A stretch of 64,000 nt of DNA from Paraburkholderia dilworthii (GTDB lineage: Bacteria; Pseudomonadota; Gammaproteobacteria; Burkholderiales; Burkholderiaceae). Made by a program: the position numbers and the translations under genes. Positions 37,101 through 45,143 of the stretch are shown here, piece by piece. The stretch covers positions 31,885 to 95,884 of the forward strand of contig NZ_AWZT01000027.1 in assembly GCF_000472525.1 (NCBI RefSeq). Reading direction: 5' to 3'. How positions within the stretch are numbered: position 1 is the stretch's first letter; every line of letters starts with the position of its first letter. Below the pieces are notes generated by a model. That model worked only from the letters and a program-made list of their open reading frames with translations. It was not told the origin of the DNA and made no database searches.

Positions 37101-37250
37101 GGGACGATTATCACGCTCGTCTTCCTGCCGGCGATGTACTCCATCTGGTTCAAGATCAGGCCGGGCAATATCGACGGCCGGAAAGAACGGCACAAACACC
37201 GACAGCCTGCGGAGCAGACGTTTGAGGACTCGCCCGCCAGTCAGAGTTGA
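34113..37250 (+). CDS. RND multidrug efflux permease (HAE1-type)
   Basis: 1045 residues from a GTG at 34113, preceded by GAGGGAGC. Twelve transmembrane helices with two large periplasmic loops are expected. The proton-relay aspartates are visible in LGLLVDDAIIAIEMM (TM4), and the late repeat GLIALSGILMRNTLILIGQI marks the second half. Substrate range cannot be read from sequence. It is the last gene of the pump operon and ends 115 bases before the CGNR regulator gene. Confidence 0.93.
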   Translation: MSEGRFNLSALAVRERSITLFLICLISLAGLISFFKLGRAEDPAFTVKVMTIITAWPGATAQEMQDQVAEKIEKRMQELRWYDRTETYTRPGLAFTTLTLLDSTPPSEVQEQFYQARKKVGDEAVNLPPGVIGPMVNDEYADVTFALFALKAKGEPQRLLVRDAETLRQRLLHVPGVKKVNIIGEQGERIYVEFSHDRLATLGISAQDVFAALNSQNVLTPAGSIETRGPEVLVRVDGAFDKLQKIRDTPVVVQGRTLKLSDVATVKRGYEDPATFMIRNGGEPALLLGIVMRDGWNGLDLGKALDGEVGAINAGLPLGMSLTKVTDQAVNISSAVDEFMIKFFAALLVVMLVCFVSMGWRVGLVVAAAVPLTLAAVFVVMAATGKSFDRITLGSLILALGLLVDDAIIAIEMMVVKMEEGYSRVAASAYAWSHTAAPMLSGTLVTAVGFMPNGFARSTAGEYTSNMFWIVGIALIASWVVAVVFTPYLGVKLLPDLKKVEGGHDAIYDTPRYNRFRDLLGRVVARKWLVAGSVVGLFVLAVVGMSVVKKQFFPISDRPEVLVEVQMPYGTSISQTSAASEKVEAWLSRQKEARIVTAYVGQGAPRFYLAMGPELPDPSFAKIVVRTDSQDERDALKQRLREAIAGGLAPEARVRVTQLVFGPYSPFPVAYRVTGPDPEKLRNIAADVQHVMQASPMMRTVNTDWGTRTPTLHFTLQQDRLQAVGLTSSAVAQQLQFLLTGVPVTTVREDIRTVQVMARSAGDVRLDPARIGDFTLAGANGQRIPLSQVGKVDVRMEEPVMRRRDRMPTITVRGDIADDLQPPDVSAAITKQLEPIVEKLPGGYRIEQAGSIEESGKATVAMLPLFPIMLAITLLIIILQVRSISAMVMVFLTSPLGLIGVVPTLILFRQPFGINALVGLIALSGILMRNTLILIGQIHQNEQAGLDPFHAVVEATVQRARPVILTALAAILAFIPLTHSVFWGTLAYTLIGGTFAGTIITLVFLPAMYSIWFKIRPGNIDGRKERHKHRQPAEQTFEDSPASQS

Positions 37251-37296
37251 AGAAAGCAAACCTTAACTGCAAGGTTCGAAAGCTATAGCCAACATC

Positions 37297-37338
37297 AGTT
37301 ATCGATAACTTGTTATATGTTATTTCAATGGTTACAAT
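37297..37338 (+). promoter_or_regulatory. Promoter with perfect palindrome upstream of the CGNR gene
   Basis: AGTTATCGATAACT (37297-37310) is a perfect 14-bp palindrome. It abuts a good sigma-70 promoter, TTGTTA (37310-37315), 17 bases, TACAAT (37333-37338), 28 bases before the ATG at 37366. The arrangement suits autoregulation. Confidence 0.6.
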
Positions 37339-37365
37339 TAGTTCTCGGTTACCGGAGAACGCCTG

Positions 37366-37950
37366 ATGCCCGCCCAAGAATTCCTGATACTTGCCGACAA
37401 CCCGGCGCTGGATTTTCTAAATACCCTTGCGCAAGGCGAAGAGGGGCCGGTGGAGTATTTGGAAACCAATAAAGACGTGGTAGCCTGGTTAAAGAGCATC
37501 GGATATCTCAACGGCAGAGATCAGCGCACTTTTCCGCGCGAGATTTTGGCGGACAGAGCGCGGGCGTTGAGAGAAGTCGTCCGGAAACTGGTTATGCAGC
37601 GCAAATCCGGCAAAAGCATTGATATTGGTGCGCTCAACTCCTTTCTGATGCACGGCAGATACAAAGTGCAGCTTGCACGGGGAAACGACGGCACGTTGGA
37701 AGTCAGGCATCACTTCGATATGGACACACCGGAACAGCTTCTGACGCCAGTGGCTCTAGCCGCTGCAGAGCTGATCGCGACAGGCGATTTCAATCTTGTT
37801 CGCAAGTGCGAGGCCGACGACTGCGTATTATGGTTCTACGATAAAACTAAAGCCCATCGTAGACGGTGGTGCAGCATGGCCATCTGCGGGAACCGTCACA
37901 AAGTGGCAAAGTTTCGCCAACGGCAAAAAGACAATACGGAGCCTGGGTAA
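37366..37950 (+). CDS. CGNR zinc-finger (ABATE-domain) putative regulator
   Basis: 194 residues. The N-terminal ABATE domain starts LADNPALDFLNTLA; the C-terminus is the CGNR zinc finger: CEADDC, then RRRWCSMAICGNRHKVAKFR, so four Cys bind zinc. Proteins of this type are thought to be stress-responsive DNA-binding regulators. It is a single gene with its own promoter and palindrome. No partner gene is evident; the next gene on the other strand is a dehydrogenase relic. Confidence 0.9.
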   Translation: MPAQEFLILADNPALDFLNTLAQGEEGPVEYLETNKDVVAWLKSIGYLNGRDQRTFPREILADRARALREVVRKLVMQRKSGKSIDIGALNSFLMHGRYKVQLARGNDGTLEVRHHFDMDTPEQLLTPVALAAAELIATGDFNLVRKCEADDCVLWFYDKTKAHRRRWCSMAICGNRHKVAKFRQRQKDNTEPG

Positions 37951-38032
37951 GAGCTGGCAGATTAGGGCCACATTCAAGCATAGCGAGGCAGCGCATCCCG
38001 ATTAATGCTGGTAAATGGACCGCCGCTCCGCT

Positions 38033-38515
38033 CTATTCGTCGTGAACGACAACCATTTTTCCGTTCACTTCATTCGCCTCCATGACACGATGCGCCTCGC
38101 GAATTTCGTCGAAGCGGAAGATGCGCGACGGCGCCGCCGAATATTTACCCGCGGCAATGTCGCTTGCAATAGACTGGAGCGGAACATCGGACAACGGAAA
38201 TTCGGGCGTGCCGAACACAAAGCTACCGAAGAACGTGAAATCAACTCCGCTCGGCATTTGCAAAAGCGGGTTAAAGTCGGGAATCGGCGCAAGGCCGCCG
38301 AGCCAGCCAGCAAGACACACCTTGCCGTCGCGGCGCACCATTGCAAGAGAATCCAGCACCGTGCTATTGCCAACCAGATCCAGTACCGCATCGATCTGTT
38401 TCCGTTGCGCAATCCGTGTCGACAAATCCCGACCTTCTATTTCATAGCGGCTCACGCCCAATTTAGTTAGCTTTCCGAATCGAAATTCGTTGCGGGTCGT
38501 TGCAATCACCGTCAA
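38033..38515 (-). pseudogene. C-terminal half of a zinc-binding/quinone oxidoreductase, N-terminus lost
   Basis: About 160 residues match the NAD(P)-binding and C-terminal half of quinone-oxidoreductase-type MDRs: TVIATTRNEFRFGKLTKLGV, DAVLDLVGNSTVLDSL and a closing EAHRVMEANEVNGKMVVV. The family is normally about 325 residues. The GroES-like half is absent; the frame simply begins at the 3' side of the MBL gene with only a TTG as a start. It is a truncated remnant and probably inactive. Confidence 0.75.
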
Positions 38516-38540
38516 GCGATGATGGACCGTCGAGCATCAA

Positions 38541-39476
38541 TCAGTAGTCCCACTGTACCGGCACGAAATGGAAGCCCTCACCGTTCTTTGCAATGTGACC
38601 GATGGACGGGAACGCGACGTGCGCTGCGGCCAGCAGAGCGCCGGTTTCAGCGGCTTCGTTGAGCAGCGCGATACGCACATCCATAGCCACTTCAGGATCG
38701 TGCTCGAAGCCATTTTGCCAATCCGGATTGTCGAAGTTGACTTCGAAAATCGCGTCGCCTACGAACGTCAGCTTCTCGCCGTTTGACGCGACGTCCACGA
38801 CGCAGTGCCCCGGCGTGTGGCCCCCCGTCACGCGCGCCGACACACCCGCTGCGACTTGCACGGTCCGATCGAACTGCACGATGTTTTCGCTGTAGAGTTT
38901 CACGAACTTTGCAGCAGCCTTGCGGAGCGCGGGAGGAACGGTTTCCGGCATCACCGTCCGGCTGAAGTCCGGGTTTTTCCAGAACTCCACTTCGGCGGCC
39001 GACACGTGAATGCGTACGTCCGGGCGCAGCTTCGCCTTGACGCCATCAACGTTCAGCCCGCCGACGTGATCCATGTGCAGATGCGTAATCACGATGTCGG
39101 TGATCGCAGCGAGGTCGATGCCAGCCGTTTCCAGGCGCATCACCGACTGACCGGCACGCGTGAAGTATTCGAAACCGTCGCCTACGCCCGAGTCGATCAG
39201 GATCAGGCGCTCGCCGCTGCGCACGAGCGCGATATTCAGAGCCCAGTCGAACATGTCACGTTGCAGGAAACGACCATCGAACCATTCGTTGCGGTCCGCT
39301 TCGCTCACGTTGGTGGACATGGTGGAGGTCGGCAACGGCAGTACGCCATCGCTGATCAGCACGACGTCGACGTCACCGACGCGCACGGCGTAGCGGGAAG
39401 GCACGAGTTCGCCTGAACCTTCTTTTCCAAGGTTCGCGGTAACGGGCCGCACATTGCGGGTTGTTTGGCTCATCAT
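38541..39476 (-). CDS. MBL-fold metallo-hydrolase
   Basis: 311 residues. The metal motif THLHMDHVGG (HxHxDH) is followed by GHTPGHCVVD and a conserved Asp in FVGDAIFEV and His in AAHVAFPSIGH. This is the layout of AHL-lactonase/methyl-parathion-hydrolase-like members, which hydrolyse lactones or esters. No clear secretion signal is present. A 19-bp TGTTG-N9-CAACA site lies upstream at 39638-39656, linking the gene to the LysR regulator at 41016. Confidence 0.9.
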   Translation of the reverse strand: MMSQTTRNVRPVTANLGKEGSGELVPSRYAVRVGDVDVVLISDGVLPLPTSTMSTNVSEADRNEWFDGRFLQRDMFDWALNIALVRSGERLILIDSGVGDGFEYFTRAGQSVMRLETAGIDLAAITDIVITHLHMDHVGGLNVDGVKAKLRPDVRIHVSAAEVEFWKNPDFSRTVMPETVPPALRKAAAKFVKLYSENIVQFDRTVQVAAGVSARVTGGHTPGHCVVDVASNGEKLTFVGDAIFEVNFDNPDWQNGFEHDPEVAMDVRIALLNEAAETGALLAAAHVAFPSIGHIAKNGEGFHFVPVQWDY

Positions 39477-39637
39477 TAAGAGTCCTGTTGATTAAGTGGA
39501 GTAGGCCGCACTGCGCGGCACGGTTCACGAGCACGACCACGAATTTCGCGCTTCGTTTGGCTCGCATTTCGACCGAGCGTGTGACAGATTGTAGTTAGCA
39601 GGGGCGAACGCCAGTAGCATCGCGGATGCGTACACCA

Positions 39638-39656
39638 TGTTGTCCGGAGGACAACA
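39638..39656. promoter_or_regulatory. LysR-type box upstream of the MBL-fold gene
   Basis: TGTTGTCCGGAGGACAACA, a perfect 8-bp inverted repeat with a 3-base centre, contains the T-N11-A pattern of LysR boxes. Two further TGTTG-N9-CAACA sites of equal length occur at 40707-40725 and 42034-42052. Confidence 0.65.
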
Positions 39657-39714
39657 ATTCACGACGGGCAGGCAATGAGATGTTCGGTACGGTGTGCGGC
39701 GATCACAGGCGCGA

Positions 39715-39987
39715 TTGCGTAATGCACGCGGATGCCGCGCACGCGGCATTCGAGTGAATGTCATGAGCCCGGGACCCGTCGACACGTCCATTCCTTCGAA
39801 GCGTGGCGTCCCGGACAGCGAGCAGCCCGCGTTCGAAGCAGTTATTGCGCGCGGTGTACCGCTGGGTCGCCTTGGCCGACTTGGCCGGCCCAAAAAACTC
39901 GCGCCCCGCGGGCTTTCTTCTCCGCGACGAAAGCAGCTTCATCAACCGCATTAACTGAGTGTCGACGGCGGCATGTCGCTCACCTGA
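39715..39987 (+). pseudogene. C-terminal relic of a short-chain dehydrogenase, frameshifted
   Basis: The text ARGIRVNVMSPGPVDTSIPS is the conserved SDR segment after the catalytic site. It continues through AFEAVIARGVPLGRLGR, after which frame changes are needed to read FLLRDESSFINR and then the family ending VDGGMSLT before the TGA at 39985-39987. No Rossmann motif or YxxxK is present upstream. It is a decayed fragment. Confidence 0.75.
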
Positions 39988-40029
39988 ACTCCCAGGCCGT
40001 GCGCAATGGCCGGGATTAGCTCCAATCGC

Positions 40030-40569
40030 TCAAGGCTTGTCGCCGGCGGGATTCGGGTGCCCTGCCACGGGTGGATCGAGGTGCAGCGAGATCACACTGG
40101 TAATCCCCTGTCTCGCCATCTTGGCGTAGGGGCAAACGCGCTCGGTGCTGCGCACTAGCTGCTCCGCAATCGCCCGCTCTACACCCGGCAAAGTGATGCG
40201 AATGTCGGCAGTCAACATATACATGCCGTCGACGGGGTCGCGGCCGAATGTAACGGAGGCGTCCACCGCGCTCTCGCCGAGCTCGATGCCGTTCTTCGAC
40301 GCAATCAACATGAGCGCGCCGTGAAAGCAGGCAGCGTAGCCGGCGGCAAACAACTGCTCGGGATTCGTGCCGCCGCCAGGCCCACCAAGCGCCTCGGGCA
40401 AACGCAAATTCAGTTCGAGATTGCCGTCGTCCGAACGAACGACACCCGACGCCCTGCCGTGGCCAGCCTCGCCACCCGTCACGCGGATATGGGCCGTGTA
40501 CAGCCCCTGAAATTCGGGACCATAGTATTTGTCGAGCAGGGTCAAAGGTGGCGGAGTCAATTTATCCAT
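40030..40569 (-). CDS. Ohr/OsmC-family peroxide-reducing protein
   Basis: 179 residues from the ATG at 40569. The two catalytic Cys sites are AAGYAACFHGAL and ERVCPYAKM, and LNLRLPEALGGPGGGTNPEQ is the usual Ohr loop. Such enzymes reduce organic hydroperoxides using lipoyl thiols. It is somewhat longer than typical Ohr (about 140 residues), with extra residues at both ends. A 19-bp LysR-type site lies at 40707-40725 in the divergent region shared with the LysR gene. Confidence 0.88.
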   Translation of the reverse strand: MDKLTPPPLTLLDKYYGPEFQGLYTAHIRVTGGEAGHGRASGVVRSDDGNLELNLRLPEALGGPGGGTNPEQLFAAGYAACFHGALMLIASKNGIELGESAVDASVTFGRDPVDGMYMLTADIRITLPGVERAIAEQLVRSTERVCPYAKMARQGITSVISLHLDPPVAGHPNPAGDKP

Positions 40570-41015
40570 GATGTCGATCCGTTGTTTCTTCAAATCGGCG
40601 TGCGGTAAAAATCAAATGGCGCGATGCGCAAACGGGTTCATTCATCCCTGCGCGGGATCGTAACCGCCTTATGTGTAATGGGGAAGCCCTGGAGTGCAAC
40701 GCACGATGTTGCCTGATAGACAACAATCGGACGTCGAGCCCGATGCGGAAACGCGCCGTGATTGCGGCGCTGCGGAAAAGGCGGCGAGACTTGTAATTTG
40801 TGAAAGCCGTGGGTATAAGTACAGGTTCGAAGAGCGAGACTGTCGATTCCATGCCATAGAGGTAACGCTGCGGTTCCACGTAGCTTAACGTTGTGGTTTG
40901 TCCGAATACCTTTGCAGCCCTATCAATCAGATCCGCGCTTGCGTTGTTTCCTGGCGTCGAAAATGCGCGTCCGCAGTTCCGCAGCACGTCAATTCACTAG
41001 GTGTTCGTGAACCGA
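40570..41015. other. 446-base divergent control region (Ohr / LysR)
   Basis: No protein-like frame is supported on either strand. The region contains the palindrome at 40707-40725 and should hold the promoters of both flanking genes. The length leaves room for an unseen small gene. Confidence 0.4.
40707..40725. promoter_or_regulatory. LysR-type box in the Ohr/LysR divergent region
   Basis: TGTTGCCTGATAGACAACA: arms TGTTG and CAACA with nine bases between, T-N11-A inside. It has the same arms and length as the sites at 39638 and 42034, and both neighbours match in the flanking A and AT. Confidence 0.65.
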
Positions 41016-42032
41016 ATGGAAAAGCGCATGCTCATCCCGACCACTTCGACGACTTCTCCCCCCGCGAGCGAGGACTCTCTCGCGACCAGCTTCGCCACCA
41101 GCTACGTCGGCGTGATTTCCTTCCTTGCGGTGGTGAGTGAAGGCAGCTTCGCGAAGGCCGGTGACCGGCTCGGCATTGGGCGCTCGGCGGTGAGCCGCAA
41201 TGTTCAGAAGCTCGAAGCGCAGCTCGACGCGCGACTCTTTCTGCGAACCACGCGCAACACCGCGCTGACGCGCGAGGGCGAGCTTTTCTATCAAAACTGC
41301 AATCCGGGTGTGGAGCGCATCATGCAGGCGCTCGAGGACATGCGCGAACTTCGCCAGGGACCACCGCGCGGCCAATTGCGCATTTGCTCGACAACAGGCT
41401 TCGGCCGCAAGATCGTCGCGCCGCTGCTCAACGGATTCTATGCGGCATACCCCGAGATTGCCATCGACTTCATGCTCAAGGACGGACCGGCCGATTTCAC
41501 CTCCGAGCGCATTGACGTCGCATTTCGTGACGGCAAGATGGACGACAGCCAGGTCGTGGCAAAACAACTGATCCCGATGCAGATGATGGTGTGCGCCTCG
41601 CCCCCGTACGCGCGTGAGCACGGTTTGCCGGGCACCGTCGAAGACCTCGATGCGCATCGCTGCATCAATTTCCGGCTTGCGTCGGGACGCATCGCCGAAT
41701 GCGAATTCAAGGTGAGCGGCGTAGGCCGCAAGGTCGTCCCCAAGGCGCTGCACGTTTTCAACGACGCCGAACTGACGCTGCAAGCCGTGCTCGCTGGCCA
41801 CGGCGTTGCTCAACTCGCGGCCTACCAGGTAAGCGATCTGCTGCGGGAGGGCCGTCTGCTCGCTTGCCTCGCACAGTACGCACCGGACGACCGCGGCCAC
41901 TACGCGTGCTATCTGAGCCGCAAGCATTTGCCGGCGCGCATTCGCGTGTTCATCGACTACATGACCGAACAGATCCGCGCGCTCGATCTGCAATGTTCCA
42001 CCGAAGTCCACCCTCTTTCGTTCTGCCCTTGA
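41016..42032 (+). CDS. LysR-family transcriptional regulator
   Basis: 338 residues from the ATG at 41016 (GTG 41001 and ATG 41028 possible). The N-terminal winged helix is VVSEGSFAKAGDRLGIGRSAVSRN with KLEAQLDARLFLRTTR. The C-terminal effector domain resembles CrgA-like LysR regulators (STTGFGRKIVAPLL). It is flanked by three 19-bp boxes, before the MBL gene, before Ohr and itself, and before DedA, and is likely their regulator, probably redox- or aromatic-responsive. A truncated paralogue of the effector domain lies at 44084-44740. Confidence 0.92.
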   Translation: MEKRMLIPTTSTTSPPASEDSLATSFATSYVGVISFLAVVSEGSFAKAGDRLGIGRSAVSRNVQKLEAQLDARLFLRTTRNTALTREGELFYQNCNPGVERIMQALEDMRELRQGPPRGQLRICSTTGFGRKIVAPLLNGFYAAYPEIAIDFMLKDGPADFTSERIDVAFRDGKMDDSQVVAKQLIPMQMMVCASPPYAREHGLPGTVEDLDAHRCINFRLASGRIAECEFKVSGVGRKVVPKALHVFNDAELTLQAVLAGHGVAQLAAYQVSDLLREGRLLACLAQYAPDDRGHYACYLSRKHLPARIRVFIDYMTEQIRALDLQCSTEVHPLSFCP

Positions 42033-42033
42033 T

Positions 42034-42052
42034 TGTTGATGTGATGACAACA
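42034..42052. promoter_or_regulatory. LysR-type box upstream of the DedA gene
   Basis: TGTTGATGTGATGACAACA, the third site with TGTTG-N9-CAACA spacing. It begins immediately after the LysR stop codon and lies 89 bases before the DedA ATG. Confidence 0.6.
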
Positions 42053-42140
42053 CGGTGAGCCGCTCGCAAGGGCTACTGCCGCGCCTCTGTGCTACCTACG
42101 ATTTCTCCTGACGGGTTTCCCCCGCGCGAAGGAGAACATC

Positions 42141-42935
42141 ATGTTGTCACACGAGTTGATCGCGCGGTACGGCGTGCTCATCGTATTCCTGAATGTGTTT
42201 GGGTCTTCGCTCGGCTTGCCGTTACCCGCAGCGCCAACGTTGCTCATGATTGGCGCAAGCATGTCGCTCGCCGCGGGCGATTTATCGTCGACCATCGGGC
42301 AGTGCGGCGTAATGCTGGGCGCTGCCGTGACCGGCGGCGCGCTTGGCGATCTCGTCTGGTTTCTGTGCGGCAAGCGTTATGGCGCACGAGCGCTTTGCAG
42401 TGCTTGCAAACTGTCGGTGGGACGCCACGCCTGCATCGCTCACATGGAGCGATTCTTCGGGCGCTACGGTGTGCGGATACTTGTCATCGCGCGGTTCGTA
42501 CCGGGACTCTCGTTCGTCTCGGTGCCGCTATGCGGCGCCACGGCGATTCGATGGCGCCCGTTCGTGTTGCACGACTGTGCGGGTCTTGGCCCTTGGGCGT
42601 CTGTGACACTCACGACAGGTGCGATGTTCGCGTCGCAGATCGACCATACCGTTCCGCTTCTCTGGCGCTTTTGCTGGCAGGCGTTGGGCGCGATTGCGCT
42701 CGCGCTTGTGCTGTACGCGCCCTTTCGTTACTTTCGACGCGTGCTGCGGGAAAGAGCACGTGCAAGATCGACCGCCGGTGCGCGGGTCATAAATGAGCCG
42801 CCAGCCGCCAGGCTTGCGGCGCAAACACGGTGCGCCAGTCCCGCGATACCAACATCGCATCGATTGATGCGTAGCCGACAACACTGTGAGCCAGCGGCAG
42901 TGGCTACCGCCACACGTCGCGCGTCCCTAAGATGA
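42141..42935 (+). CDS. DedA/VTT-domain inner-membrane protein
   Basis: 264 residues. AAGGAG lies before the ATG. The VTT core is visible in GLPLPAAPTLLMIGASMSL, GGALGDLVWFLCGKRYGAR and the conserved loop RFVPGLSFVSVPLCG. DedA proteins are believed to be lipid scramblases or carriers (undecaprenyl phosphate, phospholipids). The C-terminal 60 residues are a basic, low-complexity tail not typical of the family. A LysR-type box upstream suggests control by the neighbour. Confidence 0.88.
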   Translation: MLSHELIARYGVLIVFLNVFGSSLGLPLPAAPTLLMIGASMSLAAGDLSSTIGQCGVMLGAAVTGGALGDLVWFLCGKRYGARALCSACKLSVGRHACIAHMERFFGRYGVRILVIARFVPGLSFVSVPLCGATAIRWRPFVLHDCAGLGPWASVTLTTGAMFASQIDHTVPLLWRFCWQALGAIALALVLYAPFRYFRRVLRERARARSTAGARVINEPPAARLAAQTRCASPAIPTSHRLMRSRQHCEPAAVATATRRASLR

Positions 42936-43013
42936 ATTCATGCGGTTGGCCAGCGCCTAGGGCATCAGCGAATCCGCATATCCGCGATCCGCTCACTATC
43001 GACAGGAGGCATC

Positions 43014-43493
43014 ATGACGCAGCGTATCAACTACATCCAGCAATCTCCGCAACTGTTCAAGAAGTTTCTCGAGTTCAGCAATCTCTCGAAAGAAGGGACG
43101 ATCGAAGAGTCCATCCGCGATCTTGTATCGATACGCGCCTCGCAGCTTAACGGCTGCGCGTTCTGCCTCGACATGCACGTGAAGGAAGCGAAGATTCATG
43201 GCGAGCGCGAGTTGCGCATTCATCATCTCGCCGCATGGCGCGAGTCGACGCTGTTCGCGCCGCGTGAGCGCGCTGCGCTAGCGCGGACCGAAGTGCTCAC
43301 GAAGCTGCCGGAACATGGCGTACCGGACGACATCTACGAACGCGTACGAGAGCAATTCTCGGAAAAGGAGCTCTCCGACCTTACGTACGAAATCATGGGA
43401 ATCAATGGCTGGAATCGGGCGAACGTCGCGTTCAGGACCGTGCCGGGCTCCGCGGACAAGGCTTTCGGCCTCGACAAGGCCAACCTCACCTGA
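43014..43493 (+). CDS. AhpD-like carboxymuconolactone decarboxylase-family protein
   Basis: 159 residues with AGGAGG before the ATG. The catalytic motif NGCAFCLDMHVKEA carries the CxxC and His of the alkylhydroperoxidase (AhpD) core; the family forms small helical oligomers and uses the Cys pair to reduce peroxides. It follows the DedA gene and precedes a secreted cupin. With Ohr it makes a peroxide-handling theme in this neighbourhood. Confidence 0.9.
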   Translation: MTQRINYIQQSPQLFKKFLEFSNLSKEGTIEESIRDLVSIRASQLNGCAFCLDMHVKEAKIHGERELRIHHLAAWRESTLFAPRERAALARTEVLTKLPEHGVPDDIYERVREQFSEKELSDLTYEIMGINGWNRANVAFRTVPGSADKAFGLDKANLT

Positions 43494-43566
43494 ACACCTC
43501 CGTTGCACGTTTCTTCTGCGCCGGCCTGTGGAAGCTGCAGGCCGGCTCATACCGGAGCACACGATC

Positions 43567-43986
43567 ATGCAATGCTTGGAACATGCGGTATTAGCGGTAC
43601 TGGTTGCCGTCGGCGCGTCGGTGGGCGCTGTCCACGCAGCGGCACCTGCGGAGGCCAGCGTCACACCGTTGATGACTCAGCCACTTGCCGACTATCCGGG
43701 CAAGGAAGCCTTGATGATTACCGTCGAGTATCCGCCCGGCGCCGCGGACCCGGTGCATCGCCATCACGCGCACGGCTTTATTTATGTGCTGGAGGGGTCG
43801 ATTGTCATGCAGGTAAAAGGAGGCCAGGAAGTGACGCTCACGCCGGGCCAGACCTTCTACGAAGGCCCGCACGACGTGCACACGGTGGGGCGCAACGCCA
43901 GCCAGACGCAGCCCGCAAAGTTCCTCGTGCTCCTTCTCAAGGACAAGGGCGCGCCAATTCTCGTTCCCGAGAAGCAAGGGAACTAG
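43567..43986 (+). CDS. Secreted cupin-domain protein
   Basis: 139 residues. A signal peptide (about 1-24, ending VHAAAPAE) is followed by a single cupin barrel. The metal motif HRHHAHGFIYVLEG and later GQTFYEGPHDVHTVGRN are typical of cupin_2, with His residues able to bind a metal. It is likely periplasmic. Its function is unknown. It is 73 bases downstream of the AhpD-like gene and probably in the same transcript. Confidence 0.85.
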   Translation: MQCLEHAVLAVLVAVGASVGAVHAAAPAEASVTPLMTQPLADYPGKEALMITVEYPPGAADPVHRHHAHGFIYVLEGSIVMQVKGGQEVTLTPGQTFYEGPHDVHTVGRNASQTQPAKFLVLLLKDKGAPILVPEKQGN

Positions 43987-44083
43987 CGGCCTCATCGGCG
44001 GCATGCGTGCAAGCCGGTGCGTGCGCGAGTCGGCCGGCATGCGCCGTTAGTCCATTAGCCGCAATGCGCAGACGACGAAAGCT

Positions 44084-44740
44084 ATGCGGGATCTTCGCAA
44101 CGGGCCGCCGCGTGACCATCTTCGCGTTCTCTCGACGCACGGATTCGGCCGCAAGATCGTGGCACCACTGCTGAGCGATTTTCATGCGCGCTACCCAGCG
44201 ATCGCGCTCGAACTGGTATTGAGCGATCGTCCTGCCGACTTCCGGCAAGACCACATCGACTTGTGGTTTTGCGAGGGTTCCGTGCAAGAGGCGGGAATCG
44301 TGGCGCGCCGGTTGATGCCGCGGCAACTGGTGGTGTGTGCTTCGCACGGCTATGCGCGAACGTACGGCTTGCCGCAATCTGTCGACGACCTCGCGGATCA
44401 TCGCTGCATCAACCTTCGCACTGGTTGCGGGAGCATTCAGGCATGGACATTCAAGGTTGACGGCCTTGCGCAACGACGGCAGTTCGTGGCACAACACACG
44501 TTCAACGATGCCAGTCTGATTGTGCAGGCCGTCATGGATGGTCTTGGCATTGCTCAATTGCCCACCTATCAGGTTTGTGGCCTGCTTGCAGAGGGCAAAT
44601 TGCTTCGCTGTCTCGCGCAATACGCGCCGGACGACAGCGGCCACTATCTGTGCTATCCGAACCGGAAGTCAGTTCCCGCACGCATTCGTGTGTTCGTCGA
44701 GTACATGACCGCGCGCTTGCACACGCTCGCTGTGGAATGA
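44084..44740 (+). pseudogene. LysR effector domain without its DNA-binding domain
   Basis: 218 residues that align with the regulator at 41016-42032 from its residue 109 onward (MRDLRNGPPRDHLR against MRELRQGPPRGQLR; GFGRKIVAPLL identical; the closing LAQYAPDD stretch and ARIRVF shared). The winged helix is missing and the upstream 97 bases are not protein-like. It is likely a truncated duplicate. If translated from the ATG it could still bind ligand or form mixed oligomers, so loss of function is not certain. Confidence 0.75.
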
Positions 44741-45143
44741 ACGGTGCCGTTCTACTGCGTCGATCCGGACTCCGGACGTGAGTCGTTGCGGAAGACTTCG
44801 GAACAGGCAACATCAACGGCGGCTTTGGGTTGCAAAACGGATGTCAGTGGACCATGCAACGGTACAAGCGGACCACGACCGTCCGACCAGGCGGTCCTTC
44901 AACGGACCACGCGCGCTTTGCCCCGTGCGGCCACCGTGGGTGATCGAATCGTCTTCTTTGAGCTCACCAATGCCTAAGAAACAGCACCCTTGATAACGGA
45001 AACTATCGCACGTGAGTTCCCGCGAGGCCTCGACAAAGCGGGTACCGGATTTGGTGCCTCGAAAGGGATGCGAGCCGCCGTAAGCGGTCTTCGCCGCCGA
45101 GTTTTTGAGAGGCACGAAGCGATGACAAAGAAACGAACGCTGC
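44741..45143. other. 403 bases without a recognisable gene
   Basis: This lies between the truncated LysR and the porin gene end. Frames exist but look like chance. A GGACCA string recurs three times (around 44872-44911), with no clear hairpin or terminator. Confidence 0.4.

Noticed and set aside
44872..44911. Repeated GGACCA strings as an operator or attachment site
   Set aside because: The spacing is irregular, the copies do not pair well and no neighbouring gene start is close.
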